Shown: positions 28,901 to 35,714, counted from the first letter of the stretch. The stretch: DNA of 36,534 nucleotides from Deltaproteobacteria bacterium (GCA_017302795.1 JAFLCB010000020.1:1-36534); one strand, 5' to 3'. The notes: generated by a model from the sequence alone, not told the origin. Program-made: numbers and translations.

Positions 28901-29215
28901 ACTACGAAGCATGAAGCTGAATACGTCCACCTGAGAGATCCTCGAGCGGCCGGGTTAGAGCCAGAAAATCCAGTGTCTGGCTACAAATACGGACTTGGTA
29001 TCTATTGGTTTGAAGAGACTCGCGATAGCGGAGCGAATTTCTTCTTTAATCGCCTGCCGGTTGGTGAGTACACCTTTAAGTATCGCTTGCGAGCCAACAT
29101 GTCTGGAAACTTCCGGGTTGGGCCCGCCACAATTCAGTCAATGTACGCACCAGAGTTCAATGCTTACTCGGCTGGAAATACTATGAAGGTATTAGAAGCC
29201 GAGAAAGCAAAGTAG
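22988..29215 (+). CDS. Very large bacterial alpha-2-macroglobulin
   Basis: The 2075-residue product begins with a hydrophobic segment (ISSFLAILLTMALVVTS) that is a signal peptide or membrane anchor; no lipobox Cys. MG-type beta domains occupy the centre (TDRTVYRPDQKVLWKAVLYS, residues about 610-635). Residues about 1198-1294 are Gly/Ser/Lys-rich, low complexity, and fit a bait region. The thioester motif is CTEQ (C1536-Q1539) in YPYECTEQTLNRFL, followed by an all-helical domain (ALTRLKKMQLPGGAFPWFEG) and receptor-binding-like C-terminal strands. Such proteins trap proteases covalently in the periplasm. GTG start with AAGGAGG upstream, 24 bases after udk. No pbpC-like gene is adjacent. A role against prey or self proteases is plausible. 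Confidence 0.88.
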   Translation: MTTETKYPAWSISSFLAILLTMALVVTSERASGTKASDSVGEKKDVWAEVDRLAGEQKLQAALDRVIEMTKSGSLQGNSELSAEAIIRAAQLKIGLHGYETAVRELKAAAWPKEPAVRVLLGLYYAHALMSYHQIYNWEIRTREKTVSSKEVDLKAWTTEQVGSAIGAAFDDVMKEGGAALEGPAPAFFTKFLDKNSYPPGVRPTLRDAVVYMTVEHLRNSQFWTAEQSAEVYRIEIEKQFEGVGSSEASRMAASDERFHPLRRAASWLNDHREFHTRRGNVEAVMETRYVLFEVLFAAMTESQDRLELRKRLAKFQEKYSNLPWWSRGQALLADFLRQDVAPGILIEARVAAKAGQERHPSSYGGNLCAAIINEIVRPDFRMNAMATDSGDKPSILIQYKNLSKLFFKAYLVDVESVLKSKKNGGDLILSEDAFRPIRDGQAKQVADWSVALSPTPDFAFHRKLVVPKLPKAGGYVILASGKADFSGDDNVVLSTRFLQSNLVLAVGPHGAQQENTGKNSVEVRAVLGDSGAAAAGANVSLYRFQWDKGTELVETKAANAEGFVHFNEPSRASNEYWNYFVFAKKGDSYSYRMDGVYFSGRYSEGKQSAALLFTDRTVYRPDQKVLWKAVLYSGLGRQGQLKTAEKGTKATVRFYDPNYQVVGTVQVSANEFGTASGEFKIPTGRPLGSWQISVEGAHSGRAGIRVEEYKRPTFETFITDAVEPLRLNKPAKVKGEAKYYFGLPVTSGNVKWRVTREAQAPWWWGYFGRTWWSPPSPPQTIASGISAVKADGSFEISFLPAADERKNSDQSKDITYSFNVEANVTDDGGETRTGNKYFRIGFTSVEATLTWTSLFFDTGKPFTIDSRLASLDGKPKKGSAIYKIVRLKAPSVTMPPAGYTRDANLGPDRDLNADFLKFATPDDAKRARWETDFRWEALAASWEDGELIKSGNLGHDLKGEAVISIDKIEESGVYKVYYETKDDFGVPYKVSRLFLVGDSKPKLPVPLLALGQESSYEVGDTARILVHTGLANQPMMLEVYRDGRALSRKHFLSSKTASIHEFPIKMADRGGFTIAVTALRDHQMMRQEVNVFVPWTDRALGLEFSTFRDQLRPGSKENFRVNVKNPDKTSLKQGPAEVLAYMYDRSLDIFAPHVFPSVSGLYPSRLGAVQSQATLGMSYGSHLRGSFRYFSRPPVPRSDSLKFYNNYGVGGPGRRNRYLGMSKGRAHREEDSMEVLAEAPMASASMADSSALNVVAGKSVPGTGMAERRGDDKKKDEQSAGPAASEKPAAEALRTNFSETAFFEPHLVTDKDGSVGFEFQVPDSVTSWRVFAHAITKDVRGGSVSKETKSVKELMVRPYAPRFLREADEAEIKVVLNNAGEALMTGELKFEIEDLDNGVSALSEFGIKTKEVKRTFKMEKSGSVTIGFPLKAPKRVGQFAFKVIATASSGGKVKGVTFSDGERRPFPVLPSRMHLAQSRFVTLKNKSTKVLEFKDLAKDEDKTLLNEKMVVTIDAQLFYGVLKALPYLVKYPYECTEQTLNRFLSTGIVMSLFKKYPSIEKMAQDFSSRKTQVERFDDADANRRMTLEESPWLQSAQGGSRGEDELINVLDRRIAASERDRALTRLKKMQLPGGAFPWFEGGPPDPYMTVYTLMGFGRALEFKVDVPKDVIAKAWRYTRQWLDDDLERMMSINCCWEMITMINYAVSQYPDESWSSGMFDKAYRTRLLNYSFKHWKKHSPLLKGYLALTLLRLDRKADAKLVWDSVMDSAKSDDQLGTYWAQEDRSWLWYNDTIETHAFSLRTLMEMDPKDSRSEGLVQWLFLNKKLNHWKSTRATSEVIYSLAHYLDETATLGTREVIGVDLGSQKTEFIFEPDKYTGRKNQLVVPGEKVVPGIHSKITVSKSTPGFAFASAVWHFSTEELPKEASGDFFNINRKYFKRENNGKEWVLKPLADGEQIRIGDQIEVQISITTKHEAEYVHLRDPRAAGLEPENPVSGYKYGLGIYWFEETRDSGANFFFNRLPVGEYTFKYRLRANMSGNFRVGPATIQSMYAPEFNAYSAGNTMKVLEAEKAK

Positions 29216-29229
29216 CAAATCTAAACTGC

Positions 29230-29694
29230 CTATTTAGTTTGGCAGTGTGCCGTGTACCGAGCGCCATTGAAAACAGCTGTTGAATTGGCGCCGGTCTTCT
29301 CGAGAATGATTCTTACACTTGCTTTGAGATCGCTCGAATTCAAAGTGACGATTGTAGCAGCGTGGACGAAGAGTTGGCCCGCCGGAATAAATTCGCTGGT
29401 AAGCAGGAGCTCGTCGGTCTTTAGACGATCCAAGATTTCGATTTGCCGAGCAGTTCCATCTGGGAGCATTTCGGTTTCGAGTCTCGACATTGATATATCG
29501 GCTGAACCAGATTCATTTTCGATCAAAGGATAACCACTTGTAGCGACCTTTGTTACTTGAACGGTGCCTTCAAACTTATTTGTGAACGGCAACTCGGCTT
29601 TGCATTCTAGAGTGATCACGTTAGAAGAAATTTGAGTGGCATTGGATACCGAGGCAGTGACAATAACGATGAGTCCAAGTACTAGCGATTTCAT
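29230..29694 (-). CDS. Small exported protein of unknown function
   Basis: The 154-residue product has a clear signal peptide (MKSLVLGLIVIVTASVSNAT, cut near NAT-QI). The mature part is beta-rich with two Cys (LECKAEL and AHCQTK near the end) that could form a disulfide in the periplasm. No family recognised. Shine-Dalgarno GGGAG sits in the loop of an inverted repeat just before the ATG. It converges on the alpha-2-macroglobulin, with 14 bases between stops. Confidence 0.7.
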   Translation of the reverse strand: MKSLVLGLIVIVTASVSNATQISSNVITLECKAELPFTNKFEGTVQVTKVATSGYPLIENESGSADISMSRLETEMLPDGTARQIEILDRLKTDELLLTSEFIPAGQLFVHAATIVTLNSSDLKASVRIILEKTGANSTAVFNGARYTAHCQTK

Positions 29695-29714
29695 TCAAAA
29701 ACTCCCTTTTTGAA
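29694..29714 (-). promoter_or_regulatory. Hairpin at the start codon of the exported protein gene
   Basis: TTCAAAAA (29694-29701) and TTTTTGAA (29707-29714) are perfect arms with a five-base loop. On the minus strand the loop is GGGAG, the Shine-Dalgarno of the gene starting at 29694, and the 3' arm reaches the first base of the ATG. The stem is AT-rich and probably weak, so a thermosensor-like effect is possible but unproven. Confidence 0.4.
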
Positions 29715-29782
29715 GTGACTGTTGGCCTGGTTATAGAAGAAGTGTTTAAAAAAGTCACACCTAACCTTAGGAAGAAAATGTT

Positions 29783-31102
29783 TTGTCTTTGCGTAAACCC
29801 GACTGGTCTGTTCGAATCGGCCACATGAATAGCAAAACGCTTATTGGACTCTTGAAATCAGCTCATCGTGACTCTGCCGGACCATTGCGAGTATTTGTAC
29901 ACGGGGCAGCGGCAACACCTGTGGCTCTATTGCGCCGTTTGGTGGAATCTGCCGCCGAGCTTCCGCCACTTGAATTGGTTCATGTGCATACGGAAACACC
30001 CAAAGATTTGACCGCGCAGCTGGTAAAAAACTTTCGTGTTGTAAACCTGTTTATCGGCCGTAACATGCGTCCGTATATCAACTATGACTCAGTTGATTAT
30101 CTTCCAGTTTTTTTAAGCGAAACTCCGGCTCTATTTAGGAAAATGCATTATCCGCTAGATGTGGCGCTGGTTCATGTCTCACCACCAGATCGTCATGGAT
30201 ACTGTTCTTTGGGTACAAGTGTTGATTGTGCTCGCGCAGCTGTGGAATCAGCTCCGATTGTAATTGCTCAGGTCAATCCGAACATGCCCCGTGTCCACGG
30301 GGACGGGCTTATTCACGTTTCAAAATTTGCCGCGCGAATCGAAGTCAGTGACCTTCTTCCAGAAGTGCCGTCGCATCCGCTTACCGAAACAGGAAAGAAA
30401 ATCGGCGTTCATGTAGCAGGTATTGTAGAAAATGGCTCAACTTTGCAGTCGGGCATAGGAGGCATACCTGATGCCTGTATGGCAGCTCTTAAAGGTCATA
30501 AAAATTTAGGGATTCATTCCGAAATGTGGAGCGACTATGCGCTTGATCTGATTGAGTCCGGTGCAGTTGATAATTCAAAGAAAGTAGTACATCCAGGGAA
30601 GACGGTTTCGACGTTTGTGACTGGTTCGAAACGTGTTTATGATTTCATGCATGACAATCCAAGCGTGGTTCAGCTTGAAGCAAGTTACGTCAATCAGCCA
30701 AATGTGATTGCTCGCAATCCGAAGGTGGTTGCGATCAACTCCTGTGTCGAAATCGATTTGACCGGCCAAGTATGCGCGGACTCAGTCGGCTCTCGTGTGA
30801 TTAGCGGTGTCGGTGGACAAATGGATTTTCTTCGAGGAGCTGCGCTCAGCAAAGGTGGAAAACCGGTGATGGCGTTCACTTCGAGAACTGAAAAAGGGAC
30901 CAGTCGAATCGTCAATGCATTGAAGTCAGGGGCCGGAGTCGTGACCACAAGATCCCATGTCCACTGGGTGGTCACCGAATACGGCGTCGTGAATTTAGCA
31001 GGTATGACACTTAGCCGTCGTGCGAAAGCATTGATTGAACTTGCGCATCCAGAAGATCGCGAATTGTTGCTGGCTGACTGGAAATCAACACACAGGCTTT
31101 AA
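29783..31102 (+). CDS. Acetyl-CoA hydrolase/CoA-transferase family protein
   Basis: The 439-residue product fits the AcCoA hydrolase/transferase (4-hydroxybutyrate or acetate CoA-transferase) family. GIHSEMWSDYALDLIESGAV, INSCVEIDLTGQVCADSVGS (Glu 323 aligned with the catalytic glutamate) and ISGVGGQMDFLRGAALSKGG are family hallmarks. The TTG at 29783 has AGGAAG 8 bases upstream and keeps the N-terminal helix typical of the family. ATG 29825 is an alternative. It moves CoA between acyl groups. Substrate not readable. It could balance acetyl- or propionyl-CoA from the mmsA-like enzyme 10 kb upstream, but the genes are not in one operon. Confidence 0.85.
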   Translation: MSLRKPDWSVRIGHMNSKTLIGLLKSAHRDSAGPLRVFVHGAAATPVALLRRLVESAAELPPLELVHVHTETPKDLTAQLVKNFRVVNLFIGRNMRPYINYDSVDYLPVFLSETPALFRKMHYPLDVALVHVSPPDRHGYCSLGTSVDCARAAVESAPIVIAQVNPNMPRVHGDGLIHVSKFAARIEVSDLLPEVPSHPLTETGKKIGVHVAGIVENGSTLQSGIGGIPDACMAALKGHKNLGIHSEMWSDYALDLIESGAVDNSKKVVHPGKTVSTFVTGSKRVYDFMHDNPSVVQLEASYVNQPNVIARNPKVVAINSCVEIDLTGQVCADSVGSRVISGVGGQMDFLRGAALSKGGKPVMAFTSRTEKGTSRIVNALKSGAGVVTTRSHVHWVVTEYGVVNLAGMTLSRRAKALIELAHPEDRELLLADWKSTHRL

Positions 31103-31734
31103 CGTCGCTTTTCCCAGCCGGGCTTCATCGCACGAAATCTTGTGAGGGTGACGTCCGGTCTTTCAGCTTTCGCGGAAAGCCAGTCGACATCTCCCGACAC
31201 TGCCTTTAGCCATTCTTCAGCAGCTTTGGCGCTTAAAAATAAAGGCGAACGGTCGTGTCCGCTAGTTTCCACAAAAGCGAGGGGAGTTGTTGTAATAATC
31301 GAAAAAGATTCGATGACTTCTCCTGACTCTTTGTTCGTCCATTCGTCCCAGATTCCAGCTGCCATTAGCCAGTTCATATCTGGTTTGTGAAAGCTGACCA
31401 TGTGGCCGGCTTCACGGCCTTCATAGATGGGCTCGATAAACGATGTCATCGGTACGATGCAGTGGCGCTTTTTAAACGAATCTCGCCATGTCGGTTTCTC
31501 GATGATCGATTCTAGTCTCGCGTTGTGAGTTGCAAACTTGACCTTCGGCTCTTTGGACCAACGGGGCAGAAGTGAGAACTTCATCGGTTGGGCGACCAAT
31601 TCTTGATTACGAAACACAATCACCGGTGCGACTTTGTGCGGTGTTACCAGCAGATCGGTCTCATCGAAGGGTGTTCTGAGGGCCAAAGGAAATTCGCGCG
31701 TCACTTTGCTTTGAATCATGAATGACGCGCACAT
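31099..31734 (-). CDS. SRAP/YedK-type abasic-site DNA-protein crosslinking protein
   Basis: The 211-residue product begins MCASF, with the catalytic Cys2 that reacts with abasic sites in single-stranded DNA. THNARLE, KKRHCIVPMTSFIEP and SGHDRSPLFL correspond to the NARAE, C(L/I)IP..GFYEW and HDRMP motifs of YedK/HMCES. GFYEW is replaced by SFIEP, keeping the Glu. It shields abasic DNA from breakage. It overlaps the end of the convergent CoA-transferase by 4 bases and lies 9 bases downstream of the TerC gene on the same strand. Confidence 0.9.
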   Translation of the reverse strand: MCASFMIQSKVTREFPLALRTPFDETDLLVTPHKVAPVIVFRNQELVAQPMKFSLLPRWSKEPKVKFATHNARLESIIEKPTWRDSFKKRHCIVPMTSFIEPIYEGREAGHMVSFHKPDMNWLMAAGIWDEWTNKESGEVIESFSIITTTPLAFVETSGHDRSPLFLSAKAAEEWLKAVSGDVDWLSAKAERPDVTLTRFRAMKPGWEKRR

Positions 31735-31743
31735 CGTCGAAAC

Positions 31744-32451
31744 CTACGCTTTCTTTTTCTCGCGACGTTCCTGATTGTGCGAGAAGCGAAGCTGAAGAAG
31801 TTCGACACCTAGGCCAAAAGCCATTGGCAAGTAAATGTATCCCTTTGGAACTTCACCGCCTAGGCCCTCAATCGCAAGCGTCACACCGATTGTGATCAAA
31901 AACGAAAGTGCTAAAATTTTAAGCGTAACGTGTTTCTGCACAAAATCCGAAATGCCCTGCGAGAAAACAAGAACGACAACAAAAGACAAAATTACGGCCG
32001 AGTAAATAACGTAGAGATTGTCTGTAAGGCCGACGGCCGTGATTACCGAATCAATGGAGAATACTAAGTCGAGTAAGACAATCTGCGCAATGACGCCGGT
32101 GAAAGTAGCGGTCGCTTTACCGCTGGTAGAAAGTTCGTCGGTTTTTTCGACGACGTGATGGATTTCCTTGATCGCCTTAAATAGCAAGAAGCCGCCGCCG
32201 CTGATAAGAATGAGACTTTTCCAGCTAAGGCCAAATACAATCGGTTCATTGAGCTTCACAATGTAAGCAGCGCCTAGAAGAAGTAGTAGGCGAAGGCCAA
32301 GTGCCAGGCCAAGCCCTAGCATTCGGGCCTTATTTCGCACTTCTGCTGGAAGCCGGTCCGTGAGAATGGAAATGAGCAAAATGTTATCAATCCCAAGAAC
32401 GACCTCGAGACCGACCAAAAGAGCAAAAGTGGCGAGTAAATTTAAATCCAT
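31744..32451 (-). CDS. TerC-family integral membrane protein
   Basis: The 235-residue product has at least seven hydrophobic helices. Acidic membrane motifs EVVLGIDNILL (near residue 20) and DLVFSIDSVITAVG (near 130) are the TerC signature and likely bind metal. A Lys/Arg-rich C-terminus (NQERREKKKA) marks the cytoplasmic end. TerC proteins are linked to tellurite resistance and, in newer work, Mn2+ export for exoenzymes. No ter operon partners are here, so a metal-export role fits better. ATG 32451 chosen over TTG 32457. Confidence 0.88.
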   Translation of the reverse strand: MDLNLLATFALLVGLEVVLGIDNILLISILTDRLPAEVRNKARMLGLGLALGLRLLLLLGAAYIVKLNEPIVFGLSWKSLILISGGGFLLFKAIKEIHHVVEKTDELSTSGKATATFTGVIAQIVLLDLVFSIDSVITAVGLTDNLYVIYSAVILSFVVVLVFSQGISDFVQKHVTLKILALSFLITIGVTLAIEGLGGEVPKGYIYLPMAFGLGVELLQLRFSHNQERREKKKA

Positions 32452-32519
32452 GACCAAAGGCTAGTCATAGACAAGGCAGCGGACAAGCCAAAACTCACGT
32501 ATTCGATTCAAGCCTCAAG

Positions 32520-32945
32520 ATGAAGTTAAGAAAAAATCTTAAGTTTTCAGATCGAAAGATCTTTCTTGAACTAGAGGATATGGAAAATCGAACATTGCAT
32601 TTGGGTTCGACAGATTGGGACTCATTGGTATCTCGGTGGCGAATTAGCATCGAGAGTTACTACAGTTTGATATCAGGCGACGAAAGGACGGCTTCGCTAT
32701 TTCCGGGACGGGCCTATGCAGTTTATGGCGAGGTAGATAGTTTGGGCCGAGTGCTGTTGTTTGTAGTGACACGACAACAAACTACTTTTTGCGCAGAGGA
32801 AATCATTGAAAGCTGTTTAAGGGAATTGAACCCCAGTCTTGCTGAAGAACTCAATCGAGATATTGGAAGTATGTTAAAGATATTGTGTTTTTCTAATTGT
32901 GAGAAGTTGGAAAAACTTAATAATTTGGAAAAGGCATCGTCGTGA
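32520..32945 (+). CDS. Hypothetical protein heading the 32.5-35.2 kb cluster
   Basis: The 141-residue soluble product has no signal peptide or recognisable family. The middle (GRAYAVYGEVDSLGRVLLFVV) is strand-like, and the ends are helical and charged. The next gene begins at GTGA overlapping its stop by 4 bases, so it is the first gene of a coupled set. The codons look more AT-rich than in the flanking genes, hinting at separate ancestry. Function unknown. Confidence 0.6.
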   Translation: MKLRKNLKFSDRKIFLELEDMENRTLHLGSTDWDSLVSRWRISIESYYSLISGDERTASLFPGRAYAVYGEVDSLGRVLLFVVTRQQTTFCAEEIIESCLRELNPSLAEELNRDIGSMLKILCFSNCEKLEKLNNLEKASS

Positions 32946-33214
32946 CCGGATTTGGGAAAAATGCGTTAAATCGAGCGACGGCTGAGCAACTAGAGGGAAA
33001 CCTATTTCGGACCGCACGCCTCCAGTTGAGTCAAACGACATTGGAGCTTGCTCAGCTGGCGGGTGTAGATCATGAAACTGTTCTGAAAGTTGAATCAGAG
33101 CCACACCTCGTCTCTCTTCATGAGATCTGTGCTGTGGCTAACTGCCTAAATCTTGATCCTGGTTGTGTGCTTGAATATCTGCACATATTGGCTCTTTGTG
33201 GTGACCAAGTATGA
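32942..33214 (+). CDS. XRE-like helix-turn-helix protein
   Basis: The 90-residue product has a Cro/CI-type HTH at about residues 28-75: LSQTTLELAQLAGVDHETVLKVES then LHEICAVANCLNLD. It probably binds DNA, or may be a small regulatory partner. GTG start overlaps the previous stop (GTGA) and its own stop overlaps the next start (ATGA), so three genes are translationally linked. Confidence 0.75.
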   Translation: MTGFGKNALNRATAEQLEGNLFRTARLQLSQTTLELAQLAGVDHETVLKVESEPHLVSLHEICAVANCLNLDPGCVLEYLHILALCGDQV

Positions 33215-33849
33215 ACGAGAGCAAACGAGTCGTTTACTTGTTAGTGGCCGATCCAAGTAACTCTAGTCCTGCAGAACGTTCAATTTTATCAAAAGTGGCA
33301 GACTTGTCCGTTCTGCCAATCAAAGCTCAATCAGAAAGCTCAGAGAAAATTGATAAGACCATCGATGGCGGAGTTCTAATTATTCCTCCAGGGTTGTGGC
33401 CTGCCGGCACTCTTGCGCAATTGACCCATTTTTCAGATCTGCCATTTATCGCAATTGTCGAGGAGGGTTGTTCATTAAGTTTGGCAAAATTTTGGTATTC
33501 CCTAGGAGCTGACCTTGTTCTTGATTTAGCTACTTCAAGTGCAGTCTTGGTTTCGGCTGTCGAGCGACGAAGAGAACTTGATCGACGATCGACTCTCTCT
33601 CAGCTTACAAAAAAAGAAATTGTTTTATTTGAAATACTTCGGCGTGCTGGAGCTAACGGTCTGACCCGAAGGCAGTTGGCCGAGAGAGTTTGGCCTGATG
33701 TCCATGTTCATGACAAAACGATCGACGTTCATGTATTCAATCTTCGCAGAAAACTAAACGGTTCATTCTACCGAATTGAAGTTCAGAATTCGATGCTTCG
33801 GTTAATTGATAAATCAGTGACTAATATGCCGGGCGACCTAGGTCGGTAA
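33211..33849 (+). CDS. Winged-helix regulator with degenerate receiver-like N-terminus
   Basis: The 212-residue product has an OmpR-type winged helix at about residues 128-200 (LTKKEIVLFEILRRAGANGL, TIDVHVFNLRRKL). The N-terminal part (1-115) has receiver-like strands (GGVLIIPPGLW, LPFIAIVEE, GADLVLDL) but no clear phosphorylatable Asp with acidic pocket, so it is probably phosphorylation-independent or ligand-responsive. No sensor kinase gene is nearby. It likely controls this cluster. ATG overlaps the HTH gene stop (ATGA). Confidence 0.78.
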   Translation: MNESKRVVYLLVADPSNSSPAERSILSKVADLSVLPIKAQSESSEKIDKTIDGGVLIIPPGLWPAGTLAQLTHFSDLPFIAIVEEGCSLSLAKFWYSLGADLVLDLATSSAVLVSAVERRRELDRRSTLSQLTKKEIVLFEILRRAGANGLTRRQLAERVWPDVHVHDKTIDVHVFNLRRKLNGSFYRIEVQNSMLRLIDKSVTNMPGDLGR

Positions 33850-33897
33850 AGGAAACTTAACTCAAGCGCAAGTCCGTTTTGGTCCGATATCGCGCTC

Positions 33898-34602
33898 ATG
33901 CAGTTAAACTATTTCGATTTACAGGAACTAGACGGACTATCTAGCGATAGTCTTAGAACAATCGAATCGGTCTTTGATTTGTGGCAAGAGGTTTACAGGC
34001 CGATTCTTGCGGCAGCGAATGAGGAACTTCATCCTGATGCATTTTTTCGAGCAAGATATTTGCTTTGCATCTGCGATTCTGACCAGCCTCTTGCATTTTG
34101 TCTAATGAATTCGATCGACTTAAAGTTGGCACACAATGCGGGTCGCTCTTATTTTGGCCCTGTTCCGGCTTCGCGAATGAACGAGTTCTTAGTCTCTAAA
34201 GACAAGATATTGTCGGTTGAATGGGTGACTGTTCGCCCAGCGAGCCGTGTTCAATTCAAGAAAATTCAAATGGCCGACTTGGTAATGGGAGCCGCATTTC
34301 GATTTCTTCATCAAACCGATCATACTTTGGCCATGGGGTATTCTCGAACCGACGTTGGCGCAGATAGGATAGCGGCGCTGTTCGGCGTTAGGCCATTTGA
34401 AGAAACTCAGCTTCACGGAATCAATTGCCGTTTAATGATTGGCCGCCGCGAGTGGGTCGGAAAGCATCGTTTTTCTGTTGTTGAATCGGCAATCGAGTCG
34501 TTGTGGCGCTCGGCCCACAATTTCACAATGATTAAGTTTAAAATGGATGCTGATACTCAATTGATGGAGGCTGGTTTTGAAAACACTCGACGCTCTGCAT
34601 AG
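33898..34602 (+). CDS. GNAT-fold / N-acyl-amino-acid-synthase-like protein
   Basis: The 234-residue product has an ILSVEWVTVRPASR segment (GNAT-like strand and basic loop) followed by the helix VQFKKIQMADLVMGAAFRFL, and DTHTLA-like HTLAMGYSRTDVGADRIAALFGVRPF. This order fits autoinducer-synthase/FeeM-like acyltransferases that couple an acyl chain to a small amine. The similarity is at fold level and acyl substrate is not readable. No obvious Shine-Dalgarno at ATG 33898, 48 bases after the regulator. The oxidase gene starts inside its end (26-base overlap), implying a joint product. Confidence 0.5.
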   Translation: MQLNYFDLQELDGLSSDSLRTIESVFDLWQEVYRPILAAANEELHPDAFFRARYLLCICDSDQPLAFCLMNSIDLKLAHNAGRSYFGPVPASRMNEFLVSKDKILSVEWVTVRPASRVQFKKIQMADLVMGAAFRFLHQTDHTLAMGYSRTDVGADRIAALFGVRPFEETQLHGINCRLMIGRREWVGKHRFSVVESAIESLWRSAHNFTMIKFKMDADTQLMEAGFENTRRSA

Positions 34603-35212
34603 TGCAGTAAATGGGATGGTAGCAGATGTGGAACGATTAGATTTTTCTAATCAGGCTACTTACGCTCTTTGGTTGTCTCAGGCCTATCATTTCGTGCGAC
34701 ACTCCACGCCATTGCTGGCTCTCAGTTGTGGCCGCGCAGTGTCCAACAGAAGTTACCATTTGCGCTGCATCGGTCACTTGGCCGAGGAAAAAGGACACGA
34801 TCGACTATTGCTGAACGATCTAAAGCAACTTGGTTATTCAATTCATGACTGCCCAGAGTTCGCGTCGACGTCAGCGTTCTATCAGTCTCAATATTTTTGG
34901 ATCGAGCATGTTAATCCAGTTTCTTTTTTGGGATACATTTATGTGTTGGAGGCATTAGCAGTGCTTCAGGGGAAAGTAAAAATCAGTCAGGTGCAAGCTT
35001 TCGGAGCAGATTCGTTTTTGAAAATCCATGCTGACGAGGATTCCGCGCACCTAGAACAAGCGGCAAAACTCATTTCAACACTTACAGAGTCAGATCAGTT
35101 ACAAATCATTAAAAACGCCCAACAGGCCAGTGCGCTCTATCAATTGATTGTAAGGGACATCGCTGCTTCCGCAGCTAATTGGATCAAAGACCGTGATGCT
35201 TTAGTTGCGTGA
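34577..35212 (+). CDS. Haem-oxygenase-fold diiron oxidase-like protein
   Basis: The 211-residue helical protein of the iron-containing redox enzyme (TenA/PqqC/UndA-like) superfamily. Candidate metal ligands: E70/E71 and H74 in HLAEEKGHD, E125 in YVLEALA, and H151, D155, H158 in HADEDSAH. The H-x3-D-x2-H pattern matches haem-oxygenase-like diiron oxygenases such as CADD. TTG start chosen because GGAGG lies 6 bases before it. It overlaps the acyltransferase-like gene by 26 bases. Such enzymes oxidise fatty acyl or amino acid groups (alkene, nitro or decarboxylated products). The substrate here is unknown. Confidence 0.7.
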   Translation: MKTLDALHSAVNGMVADVERLDFSNQATYALWLSQAYHFVRHSTPLLALSCGRAVSNRSYHLRCIGHLAEEKGHDRLLLNDLKQLGYSIHDCPEFASTSAFYQSQYFWIEHVNPVSFLGYIYVLEALAVLQGKVKISQVQAFGADSFLKIHADEDSAHLEQAAKLISTLTESDQLQIIKNAQQASALYQLIVRDIAASAANWIKDRDALVA

Positions 35213-35648
35213 TCGCGACAAATGCTTTCGGCCTTCCAGTTAGGTCGAAGGCAATTCCAGTCGCCTTTACTCGAATCATGATTTTCACTTTTTTCGCAGA
35301 AGTTTCTTCAACGATGTGCCAGTCTGTTACGTCACGAACAAATGACTTTCCCAAAGACATCGCTTCAATTGCGCGAACAATTTTAAGTTTCTGTTCTTCT
35401 TCTCGCTTGAATAAAACCGCCCAGTCAGTTTCAGCTAGCTGCTGAAAAGCATAGGATGAAGCCTTCATAAAACCTTGGCTGCAGCCAATAAAGCGCATGT
35501 CCGTTGACCAAATTTCGAATTCATCCTCAGTGGTCAAGTTCAATAGAAACTCGGAATCTGTCTTCAGGCCCAAGCGGTTCATGTAACGTCGAAACTGGTC
35601 CCTTGAGCTGATTTTATTGTCGACGGTCCTTTGCGGCGGAGTATACAT
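35184..35648 (-). CDS. Hypothetical protein
   Basis: The 154-residue soluble product has no signal peptide. The N-terminal half is helical with an EDEFEIWSTDMRFIGCSQGF strand stretch that is faintly PAS-like; the C-terminus is beta-rich (KKVKIMIRVKATGIAFDLTG). I do not recognise it. It overlaps the convergent oxidase gene by 29 bases and diverges from the peroxiredoxin. Confidence 0.55.
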   Translation of the reverse strand: MYTPPQRTVDNKISSRDQFRRYMNRLGLKTDSEFLLNLTTEDEFEIWSTDMRFIGCSQGFMKASSYAFQQLAETDWAVLFKREEEQKLKIVRAIEAMSLGKSFVRDVTDWHIVEETSAKKVKIMIRVKATGIAFDLTGRPKAFVAITQLKHHGL

Positions 35649-35714
35649 TGCACGGTTTATAGGTGGGATTTCCTACTGCTGCAATTGTGCAATGCGAAAA
35701 CACGCTCAGATTTT

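Noticed and set aside
29225-29246. Terminator between the alpha-2-macroglobulin and the exported protein gene
   Set aside because: ACTGCC/GGCAGT arms exist, but no T-tract follows on either strand and alternative pairings compete.
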